From Cristatella mucedo (Eukaryota > Bryozoa > Phylactolaemata > Cristatellidae): a DNA stretch of 64,000 nt. How positions within the stretch are numbered: position 1 is the first letter of the stretch; every line of letters begins with the position of its first letter. The notes beneath the pieces were generated by a model that worked only from the letters and a program-made list of their open reading frames with translations, was not told where the DNA came from and ran no database searches. Shown piece by piece: positions 1 through 14,929 of this stretch. The stretch spans positions 5,626,001-5,690,000 of the forward strand of contig WPIO01000005.1 in the NCBI GenBank assembly GCA_009760855.2, read 5' to 3'. Position numbers and translations under genes: made by a program.

Positions 1-1455
<1,455 letters not shown>

Positions 1456-1522
1456 TCTACCTAAGTAAGCATTACAGAGAAGGTAAACCTGCAAACCAGT
1501 TTAGTACTATAAAATGGCATAC

Positions 1523-2218
1523 CTTTTCACTATCTGAGAGATGTTGAAACAGATTTTGCAATGTCCACAAAGGTAGATCACAATTCCTGTAGTCACCCCA
1601 TGTTCCTGCTTTGTCTGCTGGTGCAACTAAAAGAGAACACAGTTCTAGCCGTATCAGCAGACAAATCAATGACTTATAAACGACAACAGCAACCATATTC
1701 AAGCCATGCCAAAAGGTTTACCCGAAATACAGATTAACTTGTTCAAATTCAAGGTCAGAGACTGCATCTTGGCAGGATGCTATCGATACCAGAGGTACAC
1801 AAACTAAAAAGCTGGAGATAAAGCAGCTCTATGATACACGAGTAGGCTAATTGTGGATGAAAAACAACACAGCAGGCGGTATGCAGTAAACGGAATACCA
1901 CACATGGCTCTCGCAGATCAGCAGTACTCTTGTGGCACATGGCACCTATCAGCAGAGCAAGGGATAGTGTGCACAGGCCCTCCCTCCAATGGGTGACCTA
2001 TGGATGGCCCTATGAGTGCCAGCAATGGAGAATAGCAAGCTACATTGCCTACAGTGCTTAAAAAAGTATACTAATCGAAAAAAAATCATTGAAAATTTAC
2101 AAAAGCAATACAAGCAAAACTGCTTTCTTCGTGAAGCAGGTTAGGTTGATTAATTACCCTGGTTCGTCAGGTACTCGACAATCATGTCGCACGCATGCAA
2201 GCACGTGTGCATGCACGT

Positions 2219-2293
<75 letters not shown>

Positions 2294-5200
2294 TTTAGTT
2301 CGGTTCGCACAGCAGAGAGCCAGCCGATGACCAACACCAACAGTTTATTATGCGATGCACGGAGCAGAGGGGAGGACTTCCTTTGCCCCTCTCCGGCTCG
2401 AGTGTCCGGCTGTCCCCTGGCCGATCCCGATGATTCAACGGAGGTGGCCCACAGCTGTGCATCGGCCGACCCTGATGGTGCTGGTTTACCGGACTGTGTC
2501 ACATCACAGACGGACCACAGCTGTGCACCAGCCACTCTCAGTGATGCTCCCAACAGCTGTTCACCAGCGGTTTAGCAGAGAAGCACTACCGGCCTGCAGA
2601 TATCCCAACTACAATAATTAATTTGCATTGCAACCTAACAGAACTGAATCGCAATCCAGGTGCTTCACATAAGCAGGAAGGCCAATGACCTGGGCTTTCA
2701 TAGGTGAACACCTTGACAACAGTCATCAAAAGCAAACAACTTAAAAAAAAACAGGGTCACACCAGGGTGGCCCATGCCGTTCATTATCTTGACCAGCCAC
2801 CAACTGAAATGTTTTTGCTGGTGATAAGGTGGTTCTGCAAGCAGTGACCAGATGCAATTAAAATCCAACACAAATGAGGCAGATGCTGAAGAAGCTTCAC
2901 TACCAAGATAAGTTTGCAGCTACTAGACAATTTAGTTCGTCACAATCTGAAAATTAGCACATCATTTTGTTTCCTTGTAGAAAACTAGAAAATTAGACTC
3001 AGTGAGTACATAAACTTAGGCTAAACAATAGACATTACCACTTCATATTTTCTGTTCCTGCACGCTCTCCTGTCCCACAAAAATGGTCTTGTTGGTTAAT
3101 CCTATTGCCTGTTACGATAATAATAATATTAAGATGCTTGCATAGTACCCTAACAGAACTAAACCTGTTTCAAGACATTCTGCATATGCTACAAAGGAAG
3201 CATGTGAATTGGTTAGTGATGACAAGCACAGTATCATCATGCAAAATCACACCAAGTACAATTCAAACGGACCACACACATGTTGCAAGGAAGGGGTGAG
3301 TTTTTATCTTCTTTTAAAATGTTTCCACGTCATAGAATGTCGTGGCCAGAGTCGGGCGTGAGTTCCACGTTTTGGAAGTGTAAAGAATGAAGGCACGGGA
3401 GAGGTTGGTTAGAGGCACAGCTAAACGACCTGAAGCAGAAGAGTGGGAGGTACTATTTGAGGCCAGAGTAGGAAGTATTTCGGATAGTTATTTAGGAGCA
3501 AACGAATGAATAAATCTACGAGTGACGAAGCTTTGCCGTTGAAACGCTGCTTGATGGGAAGCCAATGCAGCTCGATGAGAAGTGGTGCAAGGTGGCAGTA
3601 CCGAGGTTCATATTAGACATGAACACGAGTATTCTCTCATTGAAAGACATTGTTGATGCATTGAATTTATGCTTTCGAAACAAAATGCCTAGAAAGAGAT
3701 TCAGTTCTCTAAGGTGCTATACAAATGTATTATTGTTATTATTTAAATTATTGGCCAATAACTATTTGCTTCACTAGATAACATCATCGACACTTGCAGC
3801 AGGTGGAGGCAGCGGTAAGGAGGCACAAACATGCGTGATTTCTTTTCAATGCAGAAGGCAGAAAAAGTTTCAGCATCAACGTCACTATCTGAGGGAGTGG
3901 GACTACTCAGCTTTTTTCAAAAGAAAGTAATTCACTAACTCTTGTAAGTTTGTTTAGGGTCTGATTGTCTAGACTGCAGCTTGAGCACAGAAGAAGAAGC
4001 CCTGGCATTTTAAGTTGCTGAGCTAGATACGGATGTAATCTCGGAATGCATCAAGACAAATGTAAGAACAAGTCTTCTTAAAGTAGCATTCAAGTCTGTG
4101 CTTTAAAGGCCATATTTTCTAATAATTTTTGCTAACAGAAAAGCATCTTTTCAATTCACATGGACAGCCTTTAAGGGAACATGCTTGCCGAGAGAAGTTA
4201 AAAAGAATCTGGATGAAGACCATGAAGACATACATCAAGAATAGATTGCAAAATTTCTCTGAAACAATTGTTTTTAAATCATTGGTTAATTAGCTTGATG
4301 CTGACGTGCTTACACGAAGGGAAAGTAACAGCAAACAAAATTGAGCAATGACTCCAGTTGGAAAGCAGAATCGTTAGGCCACTAGCTCTAAGATCCTTGG
4401 TGATGATGAGATCCAGAATATGGCCACTAAATATGAGATACAATACCGACGTGTTGGACTAAGAGTAAAGTTGTCAGGCAGTCAAGAAAAGAGCAGTTTA
4501 CTGATGCTATCTGTCATCTATTTCAATTACAAAAATCTCAAGTAATCAACAACAGCCTGTTTCTCAAGAGTATTTTGGTGATATATAGTCCACAAATTCC
4601 ACAAACAAGGTTAGACTATCAGAAGAGGGTCGGTAGATTGCACCCATAAGAAGACCTGATAGCAACTGAAGGGAAAGAAGATTCATGAGAAATGTTAAAA
4701 GTTTCCAAGCCATGCAACTTGTGAACAATGGCAGCAACCCCACGACCAAACTTAAAACACTGCATGGACTGAAGCAATGAGAGATTGGGTAGGGCTGCCG
4801 CAAATGCAGCCATAATAGGAGGGTGTTATCTATAGTTAATCACTAGAAATGCAAAGGATTTCTTTTGGACAACCTGGTCATGAATAAGTAGCTCCTTGAA
4901 TTTTAGTGAGAACATTTCTAAAAGATAAAAACTTAGAGCCTGCCCTTTGCTAGCGGCGGCCAATAAGGAAGCTTGAGTCTGCAACAACCAGGGGCTGATG
5001 CAGCTTACAAGTTAACATAACTCATTTGGCAGCATATTGGCACAGGCATAAAGCAACCACGAGACATAAAAAGCAACATGGTAATCGGCAGGCGACTTTC
5101 TACAATTGATAATAATAATAATACTAAGACGCTTGTACAGTGCCCTACGAAAATTAAATCTCTTCCAACACATTTGGTGGGCAAGAAATATGCAAGTGGA

Positions 5201-8200
5201 AAAACTATTGTTACAGCCCCTCGTCTTAAAAGGCAAAATGATATTGTTGTGGAAGTTCCATAGCAAGATGCACCCAAAAAAGATTTAGCCTTCCCCTTAG
5301 ATGAAGAAATCACTCACTAAAGGCATCCCTTTCAGCACTCTGGAAATAACTCCAAAGTGGTGCCTCCACTACGGATGAAAGCCCAAAGATAGCAGTAAAA
5401 TTAAACACCCATCTGAAAGTAATACATCGGGCCAAGAATGATCATTTCCACATTATGCACAGCAGCAGAGGCATCATTTTACCATGCACGTAGTCTGGAG
5501 AAAATTAAAAGCACCAGTAGAAGCTAAAAAAATATGTTTCAACATGCTACTCAATAAAAAGTACAGAACGTCAGCCAACTCCAGCGCCAATCGACATGCT
5601 TAAACGATAAGTTTTTAAGTGTAAAACCACAACCTATGAATAAGATAAGTTTATTTTTGAATGCTTGTATTAACCAACCGTGTTTTGAAGACAATGATAC
5701 CATGCAGACTTTACACATACAAATATTTAAAGATTGAATGGAGTATTGGTAAACTGGCATCCAAACATTCGTGGCAATGAAATGAGTGCACTTAATTTTT
5801 ACTGCAGTTCTCCTACACAGTCCTTCTTTCTATGCGATGAGGAAGTAGGGTTGGCCCTGAAAGGTTTTTTTGGGGGCGGTTGAACTCAGGCGGTTATAAA
5901 AAAGAACCTTTGCAAGTATCTAAACTTCTTTCCTAATAACAAAAAATCTTGCAATAGGTATGAGGCAAACCGTGATGCCGCATCTTCTTTCAGGTCTACT
6001 GCATTGCAGCATTTTCTTGCACTAACCTGAAAAAATCTTGAACTTCTTTGTACGAAAGGTAGGCAGTTCATGGAAGTACGGTAGCTTCCCCCTTCCAGTG
6101 GTATTAACAAGAAGTCGACTCATAGTGGATTACCGGCAGCCATGATTCTAAAGTCCAGCAGCAGCAAGACTGGCACACCCTTGCAAGCATCCACTAAGTA
6201 AGCGAAGTACCCCGAAGTTTTCAAAATGAGGCAGTCCACAAGTCCGTAGCCAGCCAGATCTAGTCACTATGCTCTTAGGCAAACAATGAGTTCAACAGCA
6301 GTGGAATTGCACTCACCGATTTTAACTGCCATACACAAAAGTATGTAATTTGTCAGCAAACCAGACCATCTTTAGTGCTACGTGTAAGTTTTTTACAGTT
6401 AATTAATTTAATAGCTCGGTCACCAAGCCGTGGGTTCGAATCCTGCTGTGGGCGATCCTTTATTGCTACTGCAAGCAGTGGTGATAGCCGTACAGGCTCT
6501 TCAATCGCTATACAAAAGTGGCTGTTATATCAGTTAGTATTGAAAGAGCCAGTCCCAATTGTCTGCTCACAAGTAATCAAAAAAGTCCATTCAAGTATGC
6601 GGACTTGGAAAAATAGTGCCGATGTGACACGTATAAACCGAAGCCCCTCCCAACTCTACTCCTCCACATCATCAATTGGGTAAATTACAACACTGATGCC
6701 TTCGAGATAGTTAGACCGCTGCTCCCAAATCTTTGAAGTTCACGTTCACACAAAACCATCATCGCCATCTAGCACTACTCTCGTGACGTTTGCTTCTCAA
6801 ACCTAGGCCTACTATCCTGGACCGGTCATTAGATGAACATAGTTCCTCCTCTGTCAAGATGGTCTCCCGTGAACTTGTCTTTTTGTTCCCGTGTGCTTTG
6901 CTTGCTTAGCTGTGCGTGATTCAGTGCATGTTACTAGCCAGAGGTCCTACTAACCGATGCAGATGAGTGTCTTCGTGCTTGCTTAAGCATGTCAACCAAA
7001 GCATTGTACTTGTTTGCTTTTGCACGCTTGATACCGTGTACGCCACAAATCCTTAGTCATTGATTCTCTTGCACCAAATTGTAAAGCCCCTAGATAGAAA
7101 TTTAGCTCACTCAGGGCATTATACAAAGGAAACGACCTATTATTAATATTCCCGGTGTTGTATCTGTTATTTTTACGTTCTATGGTGCTACGATGACTAC
7201 TGCTTAGTGGAATCCGACAGATGAGCAAGTTATAGCAGATAGGAGAGCAGTTGACTCAATGGACAAGGTCGGCAAGGTCAACGGATAGGTTCAGACAAAG
7301 CACCGCACCTGGGATGCTGCTCCCTGCTCTGCAACAAAGCGGCTCCCCGCAGTTGGCATTTGAACCAGGTGCATACTGCAGGTCAACGTGAATATCAGAC
7401 AGATGCAATATCCGAAGAACTGGCATGCCAGCCTACAATCGAAATATTGCAAGGCAAGAAGTTGCCACACACGTACCCATCCGTCATACAAACATACCTT
7501 GCTGTGCTCATCAATGTGCCGACATTAGGCCATAACGCAACGACCATCGAAACAAGCATGAAGCCACAAAGAAAGTGTGCATTGCACATGGCTGAGTGCG
7601 TCATACGGCTTACAGAAGGCACACGTGGAGGCTGAACGGGAGGCTTGGGAACGTTCGGTAGTGTCACGTTCCAGGACACTTCAGGATCTGCAGTTGCCGT
7701 GCTGCAGATGTCGCCAAAAACAAATGCACAAACATCCTTTGCAGGAAGAGCAACTCGTTTGAGCACGAACAGCACTTCTTCCTGTAATATAAGCAAACAA
7801 AACTGCCAAGTTCACAGGAAAAGTGCAGCACACTAGTCATACATTGCCAAAACTGATAGCCACTTTGAACACCAATGACTTTGCATAAGCAGGTATAGGA
7901 CGCTTTCAACATCAGGCCGAATGGCTGGAAAAGGTAAGACTAATAACAATACTAAAGTATCGTTATAGTGATCTAAGAGAACTATTTTTAGGCAGTTCAC
8001 ATAGGCAGGTAAACAGTGTATCAACTGATTAGTAATAATGACATTTGCAATTACAGCAACTATAAGCACACAAACGACAATTCAGCATATCCTGAAAGGA
8101 ACAGGTAGGTTCTTAGAGTTACTTTAAAAGGCATCAAATCAGGGGATGTTGCAATATTAGTCAGTAGAAGGTTCTAGGCTTTAGGCACACAATAATTGAA

Positions 8201-8881
8201 GACAGGGTTTCCCAAGGATTTAAAGTTGGTTACAGCTAGACCACCTCAGTCAAAAATGCGGGGGGTGAAAGGGGGAAGTCCGATGAGCCAATATTTCAGA
8301 TAAGTAACGCTGATCGAAAGAATGAAGGGGCCTAAAAGTGAATTGTAAACCTTAATTTCGATGACCTGACTGACAGGGAACCAGTGCAAATCAGAGATAA
8401 GCAGTGTACCCTGGCAGTTTCGATTGTCACAACAGAAAAGCACTGCTAGCTATTTTTGCACACGTGTAGCCATATTATTATTTAGTAAGGAAGACCTGTA
8501 AGAAGATACAGAGATACAGAAGATTTGATGCATGAAGATTCCCACTACGATGGGAGCAAACTTTCTCAAATTCAATGACACTAACATTACTTGATAGCTA
8601 TCGGCAACCTAGGGCCATTCAGAAACAGGAAAGCCCAACCCTCCAAATTAGTCCTGAAGGTATATCCCGTATAACCTATATCGCAATTCCAATTCTTTAG
8701 ATACCACGCCTTTAGTTTCCAATGTACCCAAAACCTAGAACTTGCTGCTAGTAGCTGATATCTAGCTACCCTGCCTGACTAGACGGTATTTCAAACAAAG
8801 CTCTGGGATTTTGCTCTCATGCTGCGAGTTGCAAAGTGCACGGATACAGATTTTGTTCTTTCAAGGTGTTATAGAAAAAGC

Positions 8882-8916
<35 letters not shown>

Positions 8917-9475
8917 CAAATCCATAACCTACAAGTTCTTCATGATATTCCCTTTAACTGACCATGTATGCGCTCCTGCTTGCTACCATTGCACAGGCTA
9001 TCATATCACTTATCAATTGACATGCCTCCTTTCAAGCCTATGTGAAGTGGTTACAAAGTGATTTAATTCTCTTAGGGTTCTATACAATATTGCTCTTTAA
9101 CTATCATGTCGAATATGCATGGACTGGTTTGACTATTGTACCCGAATCAAAAGATTCCCAAAGTTTTGAAATATTATGTTACTGAAGCCGGCAACTTGAT
9201 AGGGGAGTTGATCAAGGTCATCTAGTCAAGATCGTTATGGAAGAGGAGGGCCAGAGTAGGTGTAGTCAATACAGGAGAGATGCTGGCTAAGCCAATTTTG
9301 TGGGTGAGGCTTTCCAGTTTCTGAAAGACACATAAGCTTGCCATAACTATTTGGGGGCTCTTGTTACCATTTATATTTTGACGAATTTTACAGAGGCGTA
9401 TTAATAAATGCAAAGTAAACATCTATCTTAATGTAGGCTTCACGTGATGACTCTTTTTCTCTTGCCTTTTCTCTA

Positions 9476-9515
<40 letters not shown>

Positions 9516-9923
9516 TTCTGTTAACTCTCTCCATAATGATAGTGCATGATAGAGATCAATGCAGGGTGCAGCACCCAAACTTGCACGATCAACATCTTAA
9601 TAAAAGGTAAAAAGCATGTAATGCAAGATTTTACCTACATGAAACTCTTGAACAGCCAAAGTGCACACGGTTGTATCTTCAATAGCAAAATCAATGCAGA
9701 TCTTGGTTGCATATTCAGCAATATGGTCGTCAGATACATGGCGTGCTAAAAGATCTATGGCAACCGTTGCAACAATCTCACATGCAGTGCAACTGAAGCT
9801 CGTGTAAACTCGCCCAGTCAATCTCGAGTGCAGACCATTAATTTGAGGAGGTGCTCCAGCACACAGTGGTGCTGCCAGTAAAATGATAAAAGCATACAGT
9901 AAGCCTGCCGAATGAGTTGACAT
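1523..9923 (-). CDS. SMPD1: Acid sphingomyelinase-like phosphodiesterase, 5' exons (partial gene)
   Basis: This family hydrolyses sphingomyelin to ceramide and phosphocholine in lysosomes or after secretion. Four minus-strand exons are visible: 9,639-9,923, 7,614-7,781, 7,309-7,432 and 1,523-1,626. Phases fit throughout (0, 0, then a codon split 1+2). Donors are gtaggt, gtaagc, gtgcgg and gtatgc; acceptors end in ag. Exon 1 gives a signal peptide (residues 1 to about 23, start chosen at 9,923 because the hydrophobic core follows it directly), then a saposin-B domain with Cys at 45, 48, 76 and 87. Exon 2 adds Cys 113 and 121 and the proline-rich linker (NVPKPP). Exon 3 opens the metallophosphatase domain with SDIH (D164, H166, metal ligands) and GEPLCCR. 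Exon 4 has WGDYRNCDLPL, typical of the family. The remaining catalytic exons must lie left of position 1. An upstream in-frame ATG at 9,971 is the alternative start. SMPD1 names the family; strict orthology is not tested. Confidence 0.88.
2221..2291. repeat. (AC)n microsatellite
   Basis: A pure CA/AC tract of about 70 bases follows a CATGCACGTG-rich lead-in. It lies in the last visible intron of the sphingomyelinase gene. The open frames on both strands here (poly Thr-His and poly Cys-Val) are repeat artefacts. Confidence 0.95.
2400..2580. repeat. R3 repeat, minisatellite-like
   Basis: The motif CCACAGCTGTGCA recurs near 2,448 and 2,514, with a weaker third copy near 2,551. A block of about 30 bases at 2,501-2,532 (ACATCACAG.CGGACCACAG) recurs inside the gypsy integrase remnant near 53,856-53,890. 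No coding meaning was found. Confidence 0.6.
3118..4860 (-). mobile_element. LINE family 1 copy with endonuclease region, minus strand
   Basis: The 3' end, with ATT-type tail repeats and the conserved tail hairpin, is at about 3,118-3,200. Degenerate 3' RT and UTR sequence runs to about 3,640. Sequence from 3,780 to 4,860 translates on the minus strand in short open pieces of the region between endonuclease and RT and of the APE endonuclease itself (GRGVAAIVHK near 4,730). The central RT is missing. A plus-strand LINE tail at 3,690-3,755 (AGAAAGAGATTCAGTTCTCT) interrupts it, suggesting a nested insertion. Confidence 0.7.
5107..5260 (-). mobile_element. LINE 3' end, minus strand
   Basis: The complement of (ATT)n is followed by the inverted family tail (GTACAGTGCCCTA, then TAAATCTCTTCC). 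This is a short 5'-truncated copy. Confidence 0.65.
5261..6400. other. Intronic DNA with no recognised feature
   Basis: This lies inside the 5.7 kb intron between sphingomyelinase exons 3 and 4. Short open frames on both strands carry no motif that I recognise. No splice-flanked coding segment resembling the sphingomyelinase family was found. Confidence 0.5.
6405..6540 (+). mobile_element. SINE2 copy
   Basis: A B-box-like GTGGGTTCGAATCCTGC follows a weak tRNA-like head. The body (GCAAGCAGTGGTGATAGCCG, then CAGGCTCTTCAATCGC) matches the copies at 24.1 kb (minus) and 28.1 kb (plus). It lacks the SINE1/LINE tail hairpin, so it is a separate family. Confidence 0.65.
6690..7155 (+). mobile_element. 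LINE family C 3' end, plus strand
   Basis: The body shows patchy similarity to 22,780-23,045, for example GATTCAGTGC, then ACTAGCCAGA, then GTCCTACTAACC. It ends with the tail TGTAAAGCCCCTAGATAGAA and an ATT-rich terminus. It lies just left of sphingomyelinase exon 3, inside the intron. Confidence 0.6.
7935..8470 (-). mobile_element. LINE family 1 3' fragment, minus strand
   Basis: This begins with the inverted tail (ATAGTGATCTAAGAGAACTA) and continues with degenerate RT C-terminal sequence, read as LLISDLHWFPVSQ on the minus strand near 8,390. It lies in intron 1 of the sphingomyelinase gene. Confidence 0.7.
8835..9095 (+). mobile_element. LINE tails, plus strand, with (ATT)n
   Basis: A tail of the family type (ATACAGATTTTGTTCTTTCAA, then GTGTTATA) ends in an ATT repeat at 8,884-8,916. 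A second short tail-like piece (GATTTAATTCTCTTAGGG) is at 9,060-9,090. These are heavily truncated insertions. Confidence 0.5.
9110..9400 (-). mobile_element. LINE family 1 internal fragment, minus strand
   Basis: The minus-strand translation contains LESLTHKIGLASISPV, the same block as LERLTLEIGSASISPV in the copy at 12.77 kb. It has neither a 3' tail nor an upstream RT core. Confidence 0.7.
9470..9514. repeat. (TC)n microsatellite
   Basis: A CT/TC dinucleotide tract of roughly 40 bases, directly 3' of sphingomyelinase exon 1 within intron 1. Confidence 0.9.
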
Positions 9924-11009
9924 CACCACATATGTGCAGCAGTTGTGATACAACTGGATACTGTCTCTCATGAAACCAACATCTGAAATAAAATAAGCAT
10001 TTTCATCGGTGGCTGAATTTGGTAGCCAACCAACAGCTGTATTAAGATTATAATAAAGTTATGATAACTGCCATACAGAAAATTTGGGGCATGTATCACT
10101 CTAACAGGGCAACATGCAATATGAGCAGATTGTTATGTTGTCAATACCATCGTGAGATGTGTCAGCAATGACTCAATAAAAAAAGGGGGTGGGTACGACA
10201 GCACCAATAAGGAAGAAGTGAGCGGTGTGAAAGCCAGTCGCAGACTGAACTGGATGGAAGAGCCCACCAGCTCACCACCCGACATGTGTCTCCAGCATTC
10301 CCTACAAGCAGGTGCCACAATCGAGGTCATGGTTTAAATGCAATGCCAAGTCAAAGACACTGGTCATATTAACTATTATTTCTCTACACCTAACAATGTA
10401 AACACCACAAGCTTGCTTAACTTTTTATGACCAATACGAAACACTTCTGACCAGCGATCATGCTACCAAAACACGATGCAACAAAATCTAGCAAGGGTCG
10501 TTCCCAAAAGAGCCCGAGCTGCAGCAGTACCAGATAAACACGGCCGATCATGTGCAAGCTGCATAAGTTGCCGCGCAAAGATTTAAATCACAAGAGGGTC
10601 ATATTATTGTACAAAAACACTCCGGGATATCTTAGAGTGGCATTGTCTGACTTCTAAGAAGCATAAACATGCAGGAATGATCATCTACATAACGTTCGTA
10701 CTAATCAAACTACACGTAGTGCATGAGATGGTTAGGAATGATAGCTACGGGTTAAGACGGAAACTTAATTTTATAAGGCACTTGAGGTTCATGAACTATA
10801 AAAATAGCAATGCTAAGACATATGATGACTAGGGTAACCCTCCAGGGTCGATGCCCACGATGAACTGAGGCAAACAGCTACGGGTGATACGTAGCTCGAC
10901 AATCTTAAAAATGTACGCTCTCAACCGTGTGATGAAAAATATATTGCAGCGGTAGGTCTATAACGAGCTAACAAAGCAAGGAAACTTATCGAAGGCAGCT
11001 GCAGGCTTA

Positions 11010-11268
11010 TGTAATGTAATGCATCTCCGCCAGTAACTCCACAAAGCCACAAATACAATGTGGGTGTTACGCAAGAGAATATTGTATAGCCCACCCACAG
11101 CCTAAGAGGCTTTCGGTAAGCATTCGATGGCAACAGACTTCATCTCACGCAACAAACAGAAAGTGGGAAGCATAGCTGAGTCAAGAGAGCAGTTGAGGTA
11201 GTGAGTAGCATGGAAGTAGCAGCTCAGGACCACTGACAATGATGATGCACAGTGGTAGGAGGAGATTA
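11010..11268 (-). mobile_element. R1 dispersed repeat, minus strand
   Basis: Four copies exist in the window (also 25,045, 33,245 and 55,194). In sense orientation it is about 250 bases, contains GGTACGCATTCGG-type and CTTTGTGGAGTTACAG motifs, and ends in a short TTACA-type repeat. It has no coding capacity. It is absent from the matching position of duplication copy B. Confidence 0.75.
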
Positions 11269-11365
11269 GTTGTCGTTGCATAAGAATTGTGGAGGCGAGT
11301 TTCACAGTCTAGGACCTGCAGAGCTAAAGCTTCTGTCGCCAACGGTCTTTAAGCAGAGGAATGCG
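11268..11365 (-). mobile_element. LINE-B scrap, minus strand
   Basis: About 95 bases (TTGTCGTTGCATAAGAATTG, then TCTTTAAGCAGAGGAATG) match 55,968-56,065, where they belong to the 3' coding end of LINE-B. It directly abuts the R1 copy. Confidence 0.75.
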
Positions 11366-12604
11366 CATGGTAAACGCACCGAGCGACGGTTGTTTGTTAA
11401 CGCAGCACTAAATAGATTCTTACCTAGCATAGAACGTCCTCCTAATAGCATTTAATGAGGTGAAACATTATCGGCAGCATACATCACGAGCACAATCTGA
11501 ACACAAGCAGAGAGTGTCGGCAAAGGGCATCGTAAATAGAAGCGCACTGCAAAGTCCACGAGTAAGGGGTTCAAGGTCAAGAACGCATCTGGAACCAATT
11601 ACGGAGCGGTCGTGACCTCGCCTCCTGGACCCCGGGGTAGAGGGCTACCCCATGTGTTATGCGGTTTTTACTAACGTAATGCCGCCCTTAGCATTCTGAA
11701 CTCATCGTCGCCGCTGGCCAAGCTGCAAATGAGTCAACACTATGAGGTATGAATACATTATTAGAATCTACATAGCGCTTTTATCAGCTCCGAATTGAGC
11801 AGGAAATTCTGCCCATCTGGGGATTATTTCAGTTCCGGGTACAAAGCCTAGTCGACTAATACGTCTTTCGCACGCTATGGAGGTGAGATGCTCATTTTTA
11901 GCGTCCGTGTCGGTTGTAGCACCTGCAGGGCCGTGGTTTTAGGCCCCACCGCCCGACTGGTACCTAGTGTTTTATTTTTGTCTCTACTTTCCTCGTAAGC
12001 GATGAGCGGCGTTCGACGCCCAGTACGTCCTTGCGGTTGTTCCCTCGTCATTGAATTGATGTCGGTTGGAGTGAGAGGCACTATTGTAACGTGATACTTA
12101 CGTTTAAAGATAGTAGTTTTCCGAAAAAAGGCCTTTTGATTTACAGCTTTCGTGTTAGCTGATTGCCAATTTTGCGGCAGTCGCAGCGAGCTTGTTTTTT
12201 AGCGCGTTTTACAGCAAGCTCGCGTCCGTCGCGTAAGACCGAATCGCTTTACAAGCTATTCGGTTATTATTCAAGCTATATATTTGGCTATTCAGAGGAA
12301 TGGTAAGAAATGGACTATGTTGAGAATGTACTTTTATCCCGCACCATCTTTTGAGTCTCTGGTGTCTTGAATGAAGCTAATCTTATTCGATAAAGTGGCG
12401 TGAGTGTACCGCTGGCATGTATATAATTAACCAAGTATAGGCTTCCTGTGTGCGTCCAAGCTATCTATTGCACTTATTAAATTGTCCTCGGTAGCTTTCA
12501 GAATTTCATCAACTGATTTCTTGTATTATCCCTTGAATGGCGTTCAATGCCGTGAGTTTTGATGCAATTAAAGTCAGGTCATTAGGAATATGTGGTTCCA
12601 ATGA

Positions 12605-13682
<1,078 letters not shown>

Positions 13683-14929
13683 GATTGTAGTGCAATTATT
13701 GTCATTAGCTGCTACTGTTGACTATTCCGATTAATAAACCGTGGAAAGAGAGGGACACGATATATATATATATATATATGAGATTGGTTTTGTTCGATTT
13801 GGAGATTGCTTCAGATGAAAACGCTCCACGGGGTATGGTTTTGTACATTATTAAATTGAAGACCAAGCTAGGTTGGCAATCGAGAAGGTTATTGGAATGA
13901 TGATGAATGAAAAGAAAGTGTAAGTAGATGCAATTTTTAGAATGTGGTTCGCAGAAGTGGCTTAGAATTGCAACAGTTAACTTTCTGAGTTATAATGTAC
14001 ATTTTCTACCTTATGATTCGTTGGGAAGTTCGTGTAACGCCATGAGCGCATTTAACAGCTCGGAGATAAGACCAAGACGTTCAACAACTTCTACATTTAG
14101 CATCTCGAGCCAGATGTTGATGAAAATGGAGAATGCGAGCTGTTTTCCGAATATGGAGAAATTGTTAGTGCCAAGATTGTCGTAGACGACAAATGAACTT
14201 CAAAAGGATTGGGATTCGTTTGGTTCAAAGATCCTGGCTCGGCCCTGAGTGCTACAGCTGAAATGAATGACAAGGATATCGGAGTAAGCTGCCGTGTCTT
14301 GACGTATTTCCCCTTCGCGCTTAGCTGGCGGGCTTATCGGATGTAGTTAAGCGTAGCTCACCTCTTTTCGTACCTCTTTTCGTGGCACGAGCCGAAGGCC
14401 GAGCGGCAGGCAGAGTTGCGAGATAAACGCGAAAGGAAAAAGCTTGAGATGACGAACAAACATCAAGGCATAAATTTGAATATCAAGAATTTGGACGATG
14501 TCGTCGATGACCAGCGTTTCCGAAACAAGTTTTCTAAATTTGGTCCCATCAGCAGTGCTAAGGTAAATGCTGCCGTATCGCTTAGGCTGTTAGAAAGTGT
14601 GAGCGAAACTACTTTGGTTCGTCATAGTCGCATATTTGTTGCCCTTTCAGGTGATGCAAGATGGCTATAGCAAAAGCCGAGGATTCGGCTTCGTGTGCTT
14701 CAGCTCTCCGGAAGAGGCGACAAAGGCTGTAATAAAGAGGAACGTTCGAGTTATTTCCACTTAGTTGCTCTGCGTAGCCCTAGCACAGCGAAACGGTGAA
14801 CGGACGGCACACCTTCAGGTTCAGCATTTACATAAGCTAGATATCCGGGCACATACTATTTCGGTTCGTTAATATTACTAGTAATTGATTCAGCAGCTAG
14901 TAACCATCATGTTAGTTAGGATCGTTCGC

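Larger units (their letters stand above)
10283..12531. repeat. Segmental duplication, upstream block, copy A
   Basis: From the shared start CATGTGTCTCCAGC onward this block aligns collinearly with 41,423-46,428. Shared landmarks include AACGCAGCACTAAATAGA (11,399 and 42,923), the CGTCCTTG near 12,025 (43,606), and the GCGGCAGTCGC block (12,172; 43,757). Copy A carries an R1 repeat and a LINE-B scrap absent from B. Copy B carries an R2 repeat, a LINE tail and a Tc1 element absent from the same positions in A. No coding sequence is recognised in it. It may hold the ancestral PABP 5' flank, but no RRM1 exon is visible. Confidence 0.85.

Noticed and set aside
1755-1940. Minus-strand stretch with ADLREPCVVF resembling the C-x-EP-x-CC motif of sphingomyelinases
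   Set aside because: The true exon with GEPLCCR was found at 7,309-7,432 with perfect phase; this stretch has no splice context.
2182-2575. Overlapping open frames of about 125 codons on both strands
   Set aside because: They run through the (AC)n tract and the R3 repeat and give repetitive peptides; no start or splice support.
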